DNA of 64,000 bases from Vigna angularis. Its lineage: Eukaryota > Streptophyta > Magnoliopsida > Fabales > Fabaceae. The stretch is from assembly GCF_016808095.1 (NCBI RefSeq), contig NC_068979.1, positions 18,382,501-18,446,500 of the forward strand, written 5' to 3'. Each line of letters begins with the position of its first letter. Within the stretch, counting starts at the first letter, position 1. Below the pieces are notes generated by a model, which saw only the letters and a program-made list of their open reading frames with translations, made no database searches and was not told where the DNA came from. A program made the position numbers and the translations under genes. This document shows, piece after piece, positions 44,807 to 56,933 of this stretch.

Positions 44807-46445
44807 ATGGCCGATCATCAAACTCAAGTGTGCGCCGAAGGTGCTTCCATCAACAGACCACCACTTTTTACTAGTGATAACTATGCATTCTGGAAAGTTA
44901 GAATGGAAATTTTTATGGGGTCTGTTGACAGAGGAATCTGGGAAGTTGTACAAAATGGTCCTTATATTCCAAAAAGTACTGTTGATGGTGTAGAAGTAGA
45001 AAAACCATTCTTTAACTAGACTGCTGAAGAAAATAGACGAGCTCAGTTTGACATTAAGGCTCGTAATATTATTTCATCTGCTATGGTACTTGATGAATTT
45101 TATAAAATTTCAGTGGGTAAGACAACATAGGAGATGTGGGAGGTCCTCAGAGTCACACATGAGGGTACAGATGACGTGAAACGTGCAAGGAAGAACACAC
45201 TCATCCAAGAGTATGAGATGTTCAGAATGCAACCTGGAGAAAAATTTTCTGATGTCCAGAAGCATTTCACTCACTTAGTGAACCACTTGTCAGGATTGGG
45301 TAAGACTTTTGACACTGATGAATTGAATGTAAAAATATTGAAATCATTGGACAGGTCTTGGCAACCAAACGTGACTGCCATCTCGGAGTCTCAAAACCTC
45401 ACTCAGATGTCAATGGCAATTCTCTTTGGGAAGCTTCGTGAGCTCGAGCTTGAGTTGAGAAGATTAACTACAGAAGAGGATCAAGGCAAAAGAAAGACGC
45501 TTGCCTTCAAGTCTGAAATCTCAAAAGGAAAAAGTTCTAAAAGAATTGAGGATGATGATTCCGATGACGATGAGGAAACCATGAGCCTTATGATTAAGAA
45601 GTTTGCTAAATATATGAGAGCAAAGAGAAAAGACAAATACCATGGAGAAAGGAAAGATAATCAAGGATCTCCATCAAGCGTTAAATGCTATGGATGTGGA
45701 GAAAAAGGACATGTGAAGACTGACTGTCCTAAGAATAGGAAAAGTGAAGAAAAGAAGGAAAGAAAGTTTCCAAAGAAGAAGAAAGCTTACATAGCTTGGG
45801 AAGAAAATGCTTCTAGTTCTTCAAGCTCAAGCGATTCAGATGAAGAAGCTAATATGTGCTTAATGGCAGACTCAGAAGATGCTGGAAGCCAAGTAAGTGA
45901 TTATAGTTTTGAGTCAAGTGATGAATTTGATTTGCAAAAGGCATTTCTTGATTTTGTTAAATGAATCTGAAAAACTTGATGATGCTCATAAAAAGTTAAA
46001 GAAAGAGCATAATGAATTGAAATTGAAGTATGAAAAAGTGCTAGATGACGAAGTTGTTTTGAGAAACAAAGTTAGTAATCTAGAAACTAAATTATCTGAA
46101 TCTAATGCTATTGTACAACCTGTTGAATGTCTATCGTGTAAGAGTCATATGTTTGATATTGACATTCTTGAGAACTTACTTGCAAAGGCAACCAAGCCTA
46201 ATTCACATGCTAAGAAAAAATTTAAAAGAAGCAATGCTAGAAATGGAAACATGCATCAACACAAAAAGTCTAAAGCGAAAAGAACTCATAGAGTTTGGGT
46301 AGAAAAAGAGACTTTTGTGAAAAATAAAGTGCATGAGGTTTGTTGTTTCTACTACATGAAACATGGTCATACCTCAAACAAATGCAACATTAAACATTTT
46401 GGTGTTCCAAATGGTAAATATGCATGTGTTAAAGTTGTGAAATAA
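44807..46445 (+). pseudogene. Gag of element E
   Basis: Starts at the ATG at 44807 (MADHQTQVCAEG). The copia gag (UBN2-type) part includes FTSDNYAFWKVRMEIFM, then VQKHFTHLVNHLSGLGK and LKSLDRSWQPNVTAISES. A CCHC knuckle, CYGCGEKGHVKTDC, lies near 45690. Two in-frame TAG codons (45017-45019 and 45128-45130), probably former Trp or Gln codons, and a frameshift near 45950 disrupt it. The last part (to 46445) is a coiled-coil LysGlu-rich region plus a second Cys/His cluster (CCFYYMKHGHTSNKC), as in long SIRE-type Gag. It normally forms the particle. Confidence 0.85.
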
Positions 46446-46521
46446 TGTATGTTTGCATGAACTAACCCCAAGGACCCATAATGAAATTGGGGACCTAAAT
46501 TCTTGCTAATTTGTTTTGTAG

Positions 46522-49500
46522 GAACTTACTAAGTCAAAGAAGTCACTGTGGTATCTTGACAGTGGTTGTTCAAGACACATGACCGGTGACAAGAAAAAGT
46601 TCATATCTTTTGAGAAGAAAAAGCAAGGATTTGTGACCTATGAGGATAACAACAAAGGTAGAATCATTGGAACTGGAGACATTGGAGGAGGAAACACACT
46701 GATAATAAAGGATCTGTTATATGTTGAAGGTCTCAAACACAACCTCCTAAGTATAAGCCAATTATGTGACAAGGGTCTCAAGGTAACTTTTGAAAGTGAT
46801 AAATACACTATATACTTTAACAATTCTACTGATATTGCATTGCAAGGTGTTAGGCATAATAACATTTACTTGATTGATATTGAAAGTGCATCTAGTCATA
46901 GTATAACATGTTTATTTGCTAAAGAGGAAAATCCTTGGCTATGGCATAAAAGAGCTGCACATATTCATATGCAACATTTGAATAAATTGATTTCAAAAGA
47001 TCTTGTGATTGGTTTGCCTAAATTAAAATTTGAGAAAGACAAAATATGCTCTACATGTCAAAAGGGAAAACAAACCAAATCCTCATTTTCATCTAAAAGC
47101 ATGATTTTTACATCAAAACCTTTAGAACTTTTGCATATATGGACTTATTTGGTCCATCTAGAATTAAAAGTTTTGGTGGAAACTACTATGCTCTTGTAAT
47201 TGTTGATGATTATACTAGGTTTACTTGGACATTCTTTTTAACATTGAAAAGTGAAGCTTTTAAAGCATTCAAATCATTTGCAAAACGTGTTCAAAATGAA
47301 AAGGATTTGAAAATCAAAACTGTGAGAAGTGATCACAGTAGTGAATTTGAAAATGAATCTTTTGAAAAGTTTTGTGAAGAACATGGAATTGCTCATAATT
47401 TTTCTACACCAAGAACTCCCCAACAAAATGGTGTTGTTGAAAGGAAAAATAGATCATTAGAAGAATTAGTTAAGACTCTTTTAAATGAATCTAATGTACC
47501 AAAATACTTTTGGGCTGATGTCGTTAGTACTGCTTGTTATGTGTTGAACAGGAGGCTTATTGGGCCTATTCTTAAGCTAACTCCCTATGAACTATTTAAC
47601 AGTAGAAAACCAAATGTGTCTCATTTGAAAATCTTTGGATGCAAATGCTTTGTTTTGAATAATGGTAAAGATAATCTAGGTAAATTTGATACTAAATCTA
47701 ATGAAACAATCTTTTTAGGTTATTCTTTAACTAGCAAAGCATATAGGGTGTTTAATAGAAGAACCTTGATAATTGAAGAATAAATGCATGTTGTCTTTGA
47801 TGAAATTGTGGACCTTGAGGTGAACCCTCTTGAGTCAAACAAACCAATTGCAGGTGATGAGGATTATTTGAGAGAAGCTCTTGAAGTGATGTATCTAAAT
47901 GAAAACTATCCTCCAGAAACTCAAGATGATCATCAAGTGGTTGATCCTAAAAGCTATCAACAACCAAGAGGACTTTCTCTGGACAACATCATTGGAGATA
48001 TATTAAAAGGGGTAACTACTAGACATAATCTTAATAATTTCTGCTTAACAATAGCTTTTGTGTCTCAAATAGAACCTAAGAACATAAAGGAAACTCTTCA
48101 AGATGATAAATGGTGTGTTGCCATGCAAGAAGAGCTGAATCAATTTGAAAGGAATGATGTTTGGGAACTCATTCCTAAACAAGATGATTATCAAATCATT
48201 GGAACAAAGTGGGTGTTTAGAAACAAGCTTGATGAAGAAGGAAACATCACAAATAACAAAGCAAGGCTAGTTGCAAAGGGCTACTGTCAAGAGGAAGGTA
48301 TAAATTATAATGAAACTTACGCCCCCGTAGCCAGGTTAGAAGCAATTAGATTGTTACTTGTTTATGCATCTTTGATGAAGTTTAAATTGTATCAAATGGA
48401 TGTGAAAAGTGTATTTTTGAATGGTTTCATAAAAGAAGAGGTTTATGTTAGTCAACCTCCTGGTTTTGAGGATTTTAAATATCCTGATCATGTTTATAAA
48501 TTGAAAAAGGCCTTGTATGGTCTTAAACAGGCACCTAGGTCTTTGTATGAAAGACTTAGTACCTTCTTGATTGAGAATAATTTTTGTAGAGGAAAGGTTG
48601 ATTCAACCTTGTTTATTAAGAAAGTAGGAAAACACATCTTGATTGTTCAAGTGTACATTGATGATATTATTTTTGGGTCTATAGATGATTTATTTTGTGA
48701 GGGATTTGCACATATAATGCAAGGTGAGTTTGAGATGTTTATGATGGGTGAGATGAATTTCTTTTTAGGACTACAAATAAAGCAAATGGATGGGGAAACC
48801 TTTGTCTCCCAAACTAAATATTGTAGAGAAGTGCTTAAGAAGTTTGGTATGGATACTTGTAAAGAAGCCAACACACCGATGGCAACCTCCTCCTATTTAG
48901 ATAAGGATGAATCTGGTGAAGGAGTAAATGAAACCATGTTTAGAGAAATGATAGGATCTTTACTGTATCTAACTGCTAGTAGACCAAACATTATGCAAAA
49001 TATATGTGTTTGTGATAGGTACCAAGCTAATCCTAAGGAATCTCATTTAATTGCTGTCAAAAGGATTTTGAAATACCTTAAAGGAACCACATCTTTTGGA
49101 CTTTGGTATCCTTATGATGCTTCACCTAGTTTAATAGGTTATTTTGATGTAGATTATAGTGGCTGTAAAATTGATAGGAAAAGTACTAGCGGAACTTGTC
49201 ATTTTCTGGGTTGTTCTTTAGTGTCTTGGGACTCAAAGAAACAAGCTTGTGTAGCCTTGCTACCACTGAAGCTGAATACATTGCTGTTGGCAATTGTTGT
49301 GCCCACATTTTATGGATGAAACAACAATTGGAGGACTTTGATATCTTCCTTGATCACATTCCTCTGAAATATGATAACACTAGTGCTATAAACCTAACCA
49401 AGAACCCCATAATGCACTCAAGAACAAAGCATATTGAGATTAGACATCATTTCTTGAAAGATCATGTTCAAAAGGGAGATTGCGAAATAGAATACATTGA

Positions 49501-49597
49501 TACTTTACATCAATTAGCTGATATCTTTACAAAGACACTGCCTAAAGATAGATTCTACGAGCTTAGAAGAGAGTTAGGAGTGTTAGATATGTCTTAG
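46522..49597 (+). pseudogene. Pol of element E: protease, integrase, RT, RNase H
   Basis: Protease active site is WYLDSGCSRHMTG at about 46549. Integrase finger is LWHKRAAHIHMQHLN and ICSTCQKGKQ. The core follows in a new frame from 47139 (YALVIVDDYTRFTW, VRSDHSSEFEN, TPQQNGVVERKN). A TAA at 47781 precedes the RT frame (47784-49319): [33 protein letters not shown] and catalytic [10 protein letters not shown] near 48650. RNase H starts in that frame and finishes in another from about 49255 ([18 protein letters not shown]), ending at 49597. Frameshifts near 47140 and 49255 and the stop make it inactive. Domain order is that of copia. Confidence 0.9.
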
Positions 49598-49639
49598 GCT
49601 CAAGATTTCTGAAAATTTTCACAATTCTCGTAAGCTTAG

Positions 49640-49980
49640 CGTTTTTAATCGATTATCACACGAGAATAATCGATTATTTTTGGCTTTGGCAAAAGCCTCT
49701 AATCGTAGATAATCGATTATCCTATAGAACAATAGATTATTCTCACTCAAACCTAAATATGGACACTTATGAGCAGATAATCGATTATCTTCATCTATAA
49801 TCGATTATCATAAAATTTCTGGAAAGTGACTCTTTGAACTGATAATCGATTATCACAATCGATTATCACGTGACCAGTTTCTAAAATAGAGTCGTTGCAG
49901 CGAATCCTAACGGCCATAAACGACTCAAAACAGCTAGTTTCTTGATTTTTCTTATAAATAGCCCCCTATAATCGATTAAT
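49640..49980. repeat. Array of ATAATCGATTAT palindromes between pol and the env-position ORF
   Basis: Eight ATCGAT-centred motifs in about 340 bp, most with the form ATAATCGATTAT. The same motif fills part of both LTRs (43860-44095 and 51755-51990). Spacing is irregular, so this is not a simple tandem repeat. Confidence 0.85.
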
Positions 49981-51256
49981 GGTCACTCCTTTGCACCCAA
50001 AACTCTGCTCAATTCTAATCCGCACCAGTTTTCTTCATTTCTCTCCATTCTTTCCAAGTTTCCCTCTGTCCACTTCTTTCATGGATGAATCAAGAAGAAA
50101 CCGTAGGAGAACCACTAGTGAATCTTCTTCTTCCAGATCCCGTCGTGCAACTATTGATGGGTGGATTTCGTATCAGGAAAAACATGCGGATTATGTCCAT
50201 TTCTGGCAAGAACGACGAATCATGGCGGTAAAGTTCATACGCCTTGATTTTTATCGATTTTATGGTTTTCAATTTCCAGATCTGTTTGGTGCTCAAGGAC
50301 TTACTCATCTCATGGAGCAAAATGGGTGCATCTACCCCGATCTCATCCATGTCTTCTACTTCAATCTACGTTATCGTGATGGAATCATCACAACAAAAGT
50401 GAAAGGAGTCCCAATCATTTTGGATGATGACGTTTGGACGAATGTCGCACAACTAACAATCTGGGATGATGTTGTCAAAGTCCATCTTAGCGTCCCGGAC
50501 TTCAATCGTCTCCTCGCCTTTCAATCCTTCTTGCGCCATCCTGAACAACAAACCAACCGTCGACAACTGCTAGTTGGTGGATTCAAGGTTGAAGAACGGA
50601 TGATCCACTACTTAATTATGTGGCTTCTATGTCCTCGTGACACTAACCATGCTCAATGTTTGGAGCAAGATCTTCTACTCTTGTATGGGATTTTAAATCA
50701 CATCCACATTGATTGGCCAGCACTCATCTCCGACACCATGTTGAAGGCCAAGAAATATAATTCTTATCATTTTCCATATGCACTTCTCATCTCTCGAATT
50801 TTAGAATACAAAGGCGTAAGTGTTGAAGGTGAACTCCCTCAAGCCATTCAAGCAATTGGAACTGAGATTGGTGAGACAACATTTCGCCAAATGGGATTTG
50901 TTGCTCGTGGCGGCATGATCATTCACAAGGATGATGATTACCAAGATGATGACAATGACGATATGGACACCCATATGGCTGACCCAGTCCAAGTTGCTGA
51001 TCCTGTTGATGTCGATCCTTCTCAAATGCCTTCCTCTTCCTCACTAACTATGGAGGAGCATTTTGCAAACCTGTCTAAACAACTGAAGGATATGTGTCTT
51101 GCTCAACAAGCTCACTTTGAACAGATATATGAGTGGCAACAAAATCATGAAGAATATGTGATCGACCAGTTCAATGACCTTGATACTCGTCTTGGAAACA
51201 TTGAAAATCACTTTAATCTTCAACCTCCAGAAAGACCACCCAGTCCTGAATTTTAG
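49979..51256 (+). CDS. Env-position ORF of element E (putative plant transposon domain)
   Basis: An open frame of 425 codons. The ATG at 50081 (MDESRRNRRRTT) is the more likely start, because the first 34 residues read like translated leader. After a basic Ser/Arg-rich N terminus comes a domain with FQFPDLFGAQGLTHLMEQNG, DLIHVFYFNL and KVKGVPIILDDDVW. This resembles the putative plant transposon domain seen in env-like ORFs of plant retroelements. The C-terminal third is acidic (DDDYQDDDNDD) and then Gln/Glu-rich, with coiled-coil potential. No clear signal peptide or membrane anchor was seen, so an envelope role is only positional. It is the only undisrupted long frame in the element. Confidence 0.65.
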   Translation: MVTPLHPKLCSILIRTSFLHFSPFFPSFPLSTSFMDESRRNRRRTTSESSSSRSRRATIDGWISYQEKHADYVHFWQERRIMAVKFIRLDFYRFYGFQFPDLFGAQGLTHLMEQNGCIYPDLIHVFYFNLRYRDGIITTKVKGVPIILDDDVWTNVAQLTIWDDVVKVHLSVPDFNRLLAFQSFLRHPEQQTNRRQLLVGGFKVEERMIHYLIMWLLCPRDTNHAQCLEQDLLLLYGILNHIHIDWPALISDTMLKAKKYNSYHFPYALLISRILEYKGVSVEGELPQAIQAIGTEIGETTFRQMGFVARGGMIIHKDDDYQDDDNDDMDTHMADPVQVADPVDVDPSQMPSSSSLTMEEHFANLSKQLKDMCLAQQAHFEQIYEWQQNHEEYVIDQFNDLDTRLGNIENHFNLQPPERPPSPEF

Positions 51257-51562
51257 ATTTAGAATTTTATGTTAGTACGCTTTGATGATTGTTTGTTTTG
51301 ACTCTATGTTTTATGTTCTTCTTTATGATGAAAAATGTAACCTTTCTTTTCATGAATAAAATGATCTCTTATTTTAGTGCATACATTGTTTAATTGAGGG
51401 GGAGATCATATTAAAGAGGAGCATTTTCATTCATCTTTTTGCTTATGTTAAAACAAGGGGAGAAGTAGTGCAGTTACTGCTAACTTTCTTATTGTCTATC
51501 AACTTGTATTTTTTTGCAGACTAACCAAAGTTAATTTTAAACAAGTATTTTTTATCATCATC

Positions 51563-51576
51563 AAAAAGGGGGAGAT
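51563..51576 (+). other. Polypurine tract of element E
   Basis: AAAAAGGGGGAGAT directly before the 3' LTR. Confidence 0.9.
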
Positions 51577-52538
51577 TGTTACCAATGAGGAGCATTGGTA
51601 AATTTGAAGATAAATGATTTTAATGATGTTGCAAGAAGATAAACTTGAAGAAGCTGTTAAAATTGTTTTAAAAGCACTTTGTAGAATATAAATGTATTAG
51701 GAAAGTCTTTGAATATGTAATACTTAGAAAATATCGTATCTTTAGTTAAGTTACGCATTTAATCGATTATGTGAAGCTATAATCGATTATCATGAGCACT
51801 CTTGAAAAAGCATTTCGCTCTGGAATAATTGATTATTCCTTCAAATAATCGATTATCAATTGGTCCTGATGAGAACTGCACAAGTCTCTGGAATAATCGA
51901 TTGTTCCTCAGGATAATCAATTATCACTTATTGAAAAACCTTGTAACGGACTTAAATAATCGATTATCACTAACATTAATCGATTATTAATGGTAGTTGT
52001 AATCTGTCTTTTCAAACTCAGACCAGTTGCCTTTATATAGTTGTTTCAAAACCCTTAGAGGGTTAACTCTGAGCTTTTTGAGAATACAGTTTGTTTGAGG
52101 AAGTTCCAAAAAGCTAGTTCAAGTGTTTTGCCTGGTCTCGTGAATAGGAGAAGCTTGCGCGATTATCATATTCTGGTTCGTTGGTCGAAGGAAGCACCCT
52201 TCCGGTTCGTTCGTCGAAGGAAGGTTTTATCATTCTATTCTTTCACTCCATTGTAATCTTTGAAACTGATTTTTAGTTAAAACGTTAATCACTTTTTATA
52301 GTGATTAACAACTGAACGTAGAATCTTTTGATTCGAACCAGGATAAAAATTCTGTGTTGAATTTTTCTACTCCCTACACTCTTTACATTTTGCGCATATC
52401 AACTGTTCGATAAATTTTCTCTAAGAAAATTAATTTTCTAAAACAGACCATCTTAATACGAGTTTGACCGAACACACTTTCCGCTATCTATATTTCATTT
52501 CGCTGCGCAACTCTATAACAGTACCGATTGTTCCGACA
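51577..52538 (+). repeat. 3' LTR of element E
   Basis: 962 bp, matching the 5' LTR except for small changes and a deletion of about 120 bp within the GTTGGTCGAAGGAAG repeat region (near 52160). Confidence 0.92.
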
Positions 52539-52543
52539 TAAAG
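52539..52543. repeat. Target-site duplication of element E (TAAAG, right copy)
   Basis: Identical to 43674-43678. Confidence 0.9.
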
Positions 52544-52639
52544 AACCCATAAGTATTTTAAAAAGATCATTTTAAAAGGGCTAATCCAATTCACCCCCTC
52601 TTGGCTTGAGATATAAGCATTTCTTTTCTTATAAGTCAG

Positions 52640-53499
52640 ATGCACCTCAATTTGAGTTGAATAGGTTCTACTCGAACTCAATCAAGTCAAGTCAGGTTAA
52701 GTTGGATCCATCTTAAGCCCATTTGAGTTGGATCCACATCAAGCCAAATAAAGGTAAACTTATATTGGATTTAGTCAACTTAAGCCCACATTGAATCTAC
52801 ATAAGCTCAAGTAAGTCAAACTCACCTAGGACCTTGTTTTATCTCTAGTCGAGATTTGGGCCTAGCTTAGACTCAATTGAGTTGAGCCTACCCTTGACTC
52901 AATTAAGTGAGGAACAACTCAAATTGAGTCAAGTGAGACCTACTAGAGATGAAGAAAGTTAAGTTTGTGTTAGACCAAGTAGAGTCAAATTAAGGCAAAC
53001 CCACTTTTTGTTCGAGTCGTGACAAGTCTACAACGGGGTTGTGTAGTTTCATGCTTACTTTTGGAAATATTGACTTGAGTCCACCTCTGGCCTAGTTAAG
53101 TCGGGTGCACCTCAAGCTGAGTTGGTTCAGCCCCACTTTAAGTTGAGTAGGGTTAGACCCACCTTAGGTTGAGTAGGTTACGGTTTGCCTCGAGTTAGAT
53201 CGGGCCAACCCCACCTTTGATTGAGTAGAGTTAACTCATCTCATATCGAATCATATTGGGTCCACCAGCACAAGTTGAGTCGAGTCAGACCCACCTTTGG
53301 TTGAGACAAATTAGACCTAACTCTACACGTGTCGATTTAAGTTCACCTCGGGTCGTGTTGAGTCTGGTTTAATTCATTCAAAGAGTCATGTCGAGTCTAC
53401 TATTGGTTGAGTCATGTAAGACCCATCTTTGATCAAGTCATGCCAAATTCACCTCAAGCTGAGTTGACTTAAGTCTACCTTCGACTGAGTCGAGTTAGG
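52640..53499. repeat. Degenerate minisatellite of GAGTTGAGTC-type units, left part
   Basis: Irregular repeats around the core GAGT(T/C)GAGT(C/T), with recurrent ACCCACCTTTGG and TCAAGTCAAGT variants and unit length about 25-50 bp. It is continued after element F at 58301-58750. No ORF spans it. Confidence 0.6.
53495..53499. repeat. Target-site duplication of element F (TTAGG, left copy)
   Basis: Identical to 58296-58300. Confidence 0.9.
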
Positions 53500-54857
53500 T
53501 GTTAAGACCTCGACAAGTGTACCGAATCGTATCAAATAATATAAAATTGTAGGACCAAGTATCGTATCCCAGAAGACTCACGACACTAGTCAATTGTGTA
53601 ATTACTTAACTAATTAAGATTGAAAAGATATTTTGTTGGTTTTTAAATGCAAATACAACAAAAATAAATATGAATGCAAATTGATCAATTGAGGCTAACA
53701 CACAAAAGTGAATGGATGATGTTGATAATATGAGATGATAATGTTGTTGGGCTTTAGATTTTACCATCCTTACTTTCATGCATATAAGAATTCATCTTCT
53801 TCATTAAATTGTTAACGCCACTCTCTAAATTACTTAAAACTCGATCCCTCGGCAAAGAAAGTCTATCCTTAATTATTAGACCACAATCCCTTGCATCCCT
53901 AATAATTAATTCTACATTACGAATAGAAGTTTAAGACAACCAAACTTCCTATCCCCATCCCTGGGCAATATTGCTTTTGGGAGAAATTCTCTAGATCCTG
54001 GTTTCTAAGTATTTCCCAATAACAAAGAAAGCCAAATATAATAAGCATAGAGCAAAGGAGAAAATCCCTAACAACTAATGAAAGAAGCATATAATAATTC
54101 AGAACAAATTCAAATACATGAGAGTTTAGAGGTTACATCTTCCCCAACAACAAATAAGATTAGTTCTCCATCGTCATGAAGAAACTAGGTGTATAATGGA
54201 ATGAGAAAGATAGAAAAACCCTAGAAACTCAAGAGGAGAGCTCCCACATCACCAAATCTGCCTCCAAAGGGGCGAAACATGTGTTTCTGTGCTTAAGCCA
54301 TCAAGAGATACCGACCCTAGGGCGTGCAAGTTCTTAAATAGAGCAAAAATAAAGTCCAAGCCCAATAACGCTAGTGCTCAGCGCCCTTTCTTAGGGCAAG
54401 CAGGCAAAACTGCGAGAGAACAGGCGCTTAGGGCCCCTTAAAGGGCACCTAGGCGGTGTGCGGCACAAAGAAGCTAGCGCTCAATGCCCTTAATGGGGCT
54501 CCCAAGCGTGGAGCGACACTTGGAGGCTGGCGCTCAGCGCCTTTATTGGGGCGCCTAGGCGGTGATGTGTGACATCCTGCGCTGAGGGCCCTGAAAGGGG
54601 AAACCAGGCGCCCTGCGACCTTCTTCAGCCTTCTTCTTTGGTAATTTATCTGTCCCTCTTGAGTTCTAACTCCTTGATACTTTTGCTCTTTTTCCAAATC
54701 ATATCAATAACCTACAAAATTAAGGGAATTTAATGATAAAATCATTAAGTATACAAAACTAAACTAAAAAAATGAGTTCAAGCAAGCTTTTAAGTCAAAA
54801 AGGGTTGATTTAATATCAAAATTGCATCAAAGATAACGGTATTTTCAACCGTTATCA
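53500..54857 (-). repeat. 3' LTR of element F
   Basis: 1358 bp, co-linear with 56934-58295. A purine-rich AAGTTTGAGGTTG on the minus strand (54858-54870) precedes it. GCGCTCAGCGCC-like motifs cluster at 54365-54610. Confidence 0.9.
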
Positions 54858-56189
54858 CAACCTCAAACTTGAAACTTTGCTTGTCCTTAAGCAAAATGTA
54901 ACTTGGTTTAAACAAAATAATCATACTACAATGGTCTAGCATACCATAAAGCATTTTCCTCTAGGACAAGTAAATCACTCATGTCTGCTCATCATAGAAA
55001 GATTAGTCAAGATATAATGATGCTTTAGCCAATCAAGCTTCAAATATCGTGCTCAATAATCAAGACATATACAACAGATGCAAACCTCATGAATAATCAA
55101 CAATCAAGCAAGAATGTTATCATAAAGTGCATGGAACAATTCCTCACCCAGGATAGTGTTTCACTCAAACTCAAAGGTGTATAGTGAGGTGACACTCTTA
55201 CACTCTACCATCACAATGTCACATGAATCAACTTTGCCTTTCATTTAAATACCATCAAACACACTCACAAGCAAGTTATCATCACAAGGGCTTTTCAAGG
55301 CTTGTAACATGGTCGGGCTAAGAAGAAAAATGGTTTTTCTAGACAACAAAATTCCTTGTAAGAGAGTGCATAATTCATTTATTTACATTAACAATAATCT
55401 CTCTTTCTCCTTTTATGTGAAAAACCAATCTTCAACTCATACCCAACTTTCCTTTCATTGAGCTTAACCATTTCTTTTCTTTCTTTTCTTCTCTTTTCTT
55501 TTTCTTTTTCATTTGCTCAATGCTCTTTAAAGATTTTCACAAAGTTCTTTCCGGTTTCCCACAACCCCAAACTTGAACCATTCTCCGTTACCATATAAAC
55601 ATACTCTACTCAACTCAAGGCAAGGATTTCAAAAAGGTTTGTCATATTTAGGCTCAAGGTTCAAAGGATAGAAAAAACATTGTTCTTTGTTGGGTTCACA
55701 TATTGACATTGACTTATATGGGAGAAGAAAAAATGGCCTTGATCATGTGCAACAAGCAAGCAAGAGGTTTAATCATTTAGGCAAAATCAATCATGCTTCC
55801 AAAGCAATAGCATTCAATCAATCAAAAACTTTGGAGTCCAACCTCTCACCGGTTAATTCAAGTTCCACAATTTGATAAACAACCTGCCCAACATATTAAT
55901 CAAAATTAAAATCATGTATCTGTTTTTAACAAAACTATGAGCAATCATCATCTATGCTTAAAAGCCTCACCATCTACGCTTAAAAGCCTCACCAATCATT
56001 AACTCAACATGCATCATAAAACAATAAAGCAAACACAAGAATATTACTCATCACAAACAACGATTTATCACATCATATCAAACCATTGCAGCACAATTCA
56101 TTAAACCAAGTACATAGGCAAGCTAAAATAAAAACAAAATAAACAAAATTCAAATAAGCATAAAAATAAATCAAAATAAATCCTGGTCT

Positions 56190-56350
56190 ATTAGCATCCA
56201 TCAGTAGATGCCATCAGTAACATCCATTAGTAGATGTCTAGTAGCATAGCATCCATCAATATATGCTCTCAGTAACATCCATCAGTAGATGCTCTTAGTA
56301 GCATCCATCAGTAGATGCTTTAATTTAATAGCATCCATCAGTAGATGTTG
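56190..56350. repeat. Tandem array of AGCATCCATCAGTAGATGCT-like units
   Basis: About six copies of a 25-32 bp unit built around AGCATCCATCAGTAGATGCT, which is itself an imperfect inverted repeat (AGCATC ... GATGCT) able to form a hairpin. Units are separated by short variable spacers. Confidence 0.8.
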
Positions 56351-56900
56351 TCATTACTGCAAAGAAAAATCAAATCCAAACCTCACAAATAATCAATTAA
56401 AAAGAAAAAGTCAGAAATTGGGTTGCCTCCCAATAAGCGCTTGTTTAACGTCACGAGCCTGACACCATTAAGCACAATTCGGATTTTTGATGTTGGTGCT
56501 TTTCTCTCTTTCATCACACCAACATAACTTCAACAACTTCCTAGTCACCATCTTTAATCTCGTTGAATAAGGAGCCTCAATCTCAATAGATTTAATCACC
56601 CATAACATGTTCTTGTATCTCACTGGTGAACTAGCTTCTCTTCATTATCTGCCTTCTTCATCTACTATTGGCAGTCTTCTCTACTTCCAGACCTAAAAAG
56701 AAAGATTCTGATGATCTTGTGCTCCTAGTACATATTTTCGAATTTTATCCTGCAAACACTAAAGAACACTGCACTAGAGCACCCAATTAGCCCAAAAATA
56801 AAAAAAAAATCAAATCAAAAACAAAAACTCAAAACAGAAAAGTTAAAGATAAAGTCTAACTGGTTAAGAATCACACAAAAGTATAGTTTAAACCACAAGT

Positions 56901-56917
56901 CCCCAGCAACGGTGCCA
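56901..56917 (-). other. Primer-binding site of element F
   Basis: On the minus strand TGGCACCGTTGCTGGGG, with the same placement and form as in element C. Confidence 0.75.
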
Positions 56918-56933
56918 AAAACTTGTTAAAACC

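Larger units (their letters stand above)
43679..52538 (+). mobile_element. LTR retrotransposon E, Ty1/copia SIRE/Maximus type, with env-position ORF
   Basis: LTRs at 43679-44760 and 51577-52538, a primer-binding site (TGGTATCAGAAC), a polypurine tract and a perfect TAAAG target-site duplication. The internal order is gag, protease, integrase, RT, RNase H (copia order), then an array of ATCGAT motifs and a 425-codon ORF where SIRE-type elements carry an env-like gene. Gag and pol contain several stops and frameshifts, while the last ORF is open. The 8.9-kb size and layout fit the SIRE/Maximus lineage. Confidence 0.92.
54858..56933 (-). other. Non-coding interior of element F
   Basis: No ORF with recognisable domains. 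It contains the minisatellite at 56190-56350 and pyrimidine-rich tracts (55475-55520). Confidence 0.7.

Noticed and set aside
49640..49980. CRISPR-like repeated motif array
   Set aside because: Motifs are short palindromes with irregular spacing inside a plant copia retrotransposon; no spacers of constant length and no cas genes.
54449..54697. 82-codon minus-strand ORF in element F LTR
   Set aside because: Covers the GCGCTNAG motif cluster and is not preserved in the other LTR copy.
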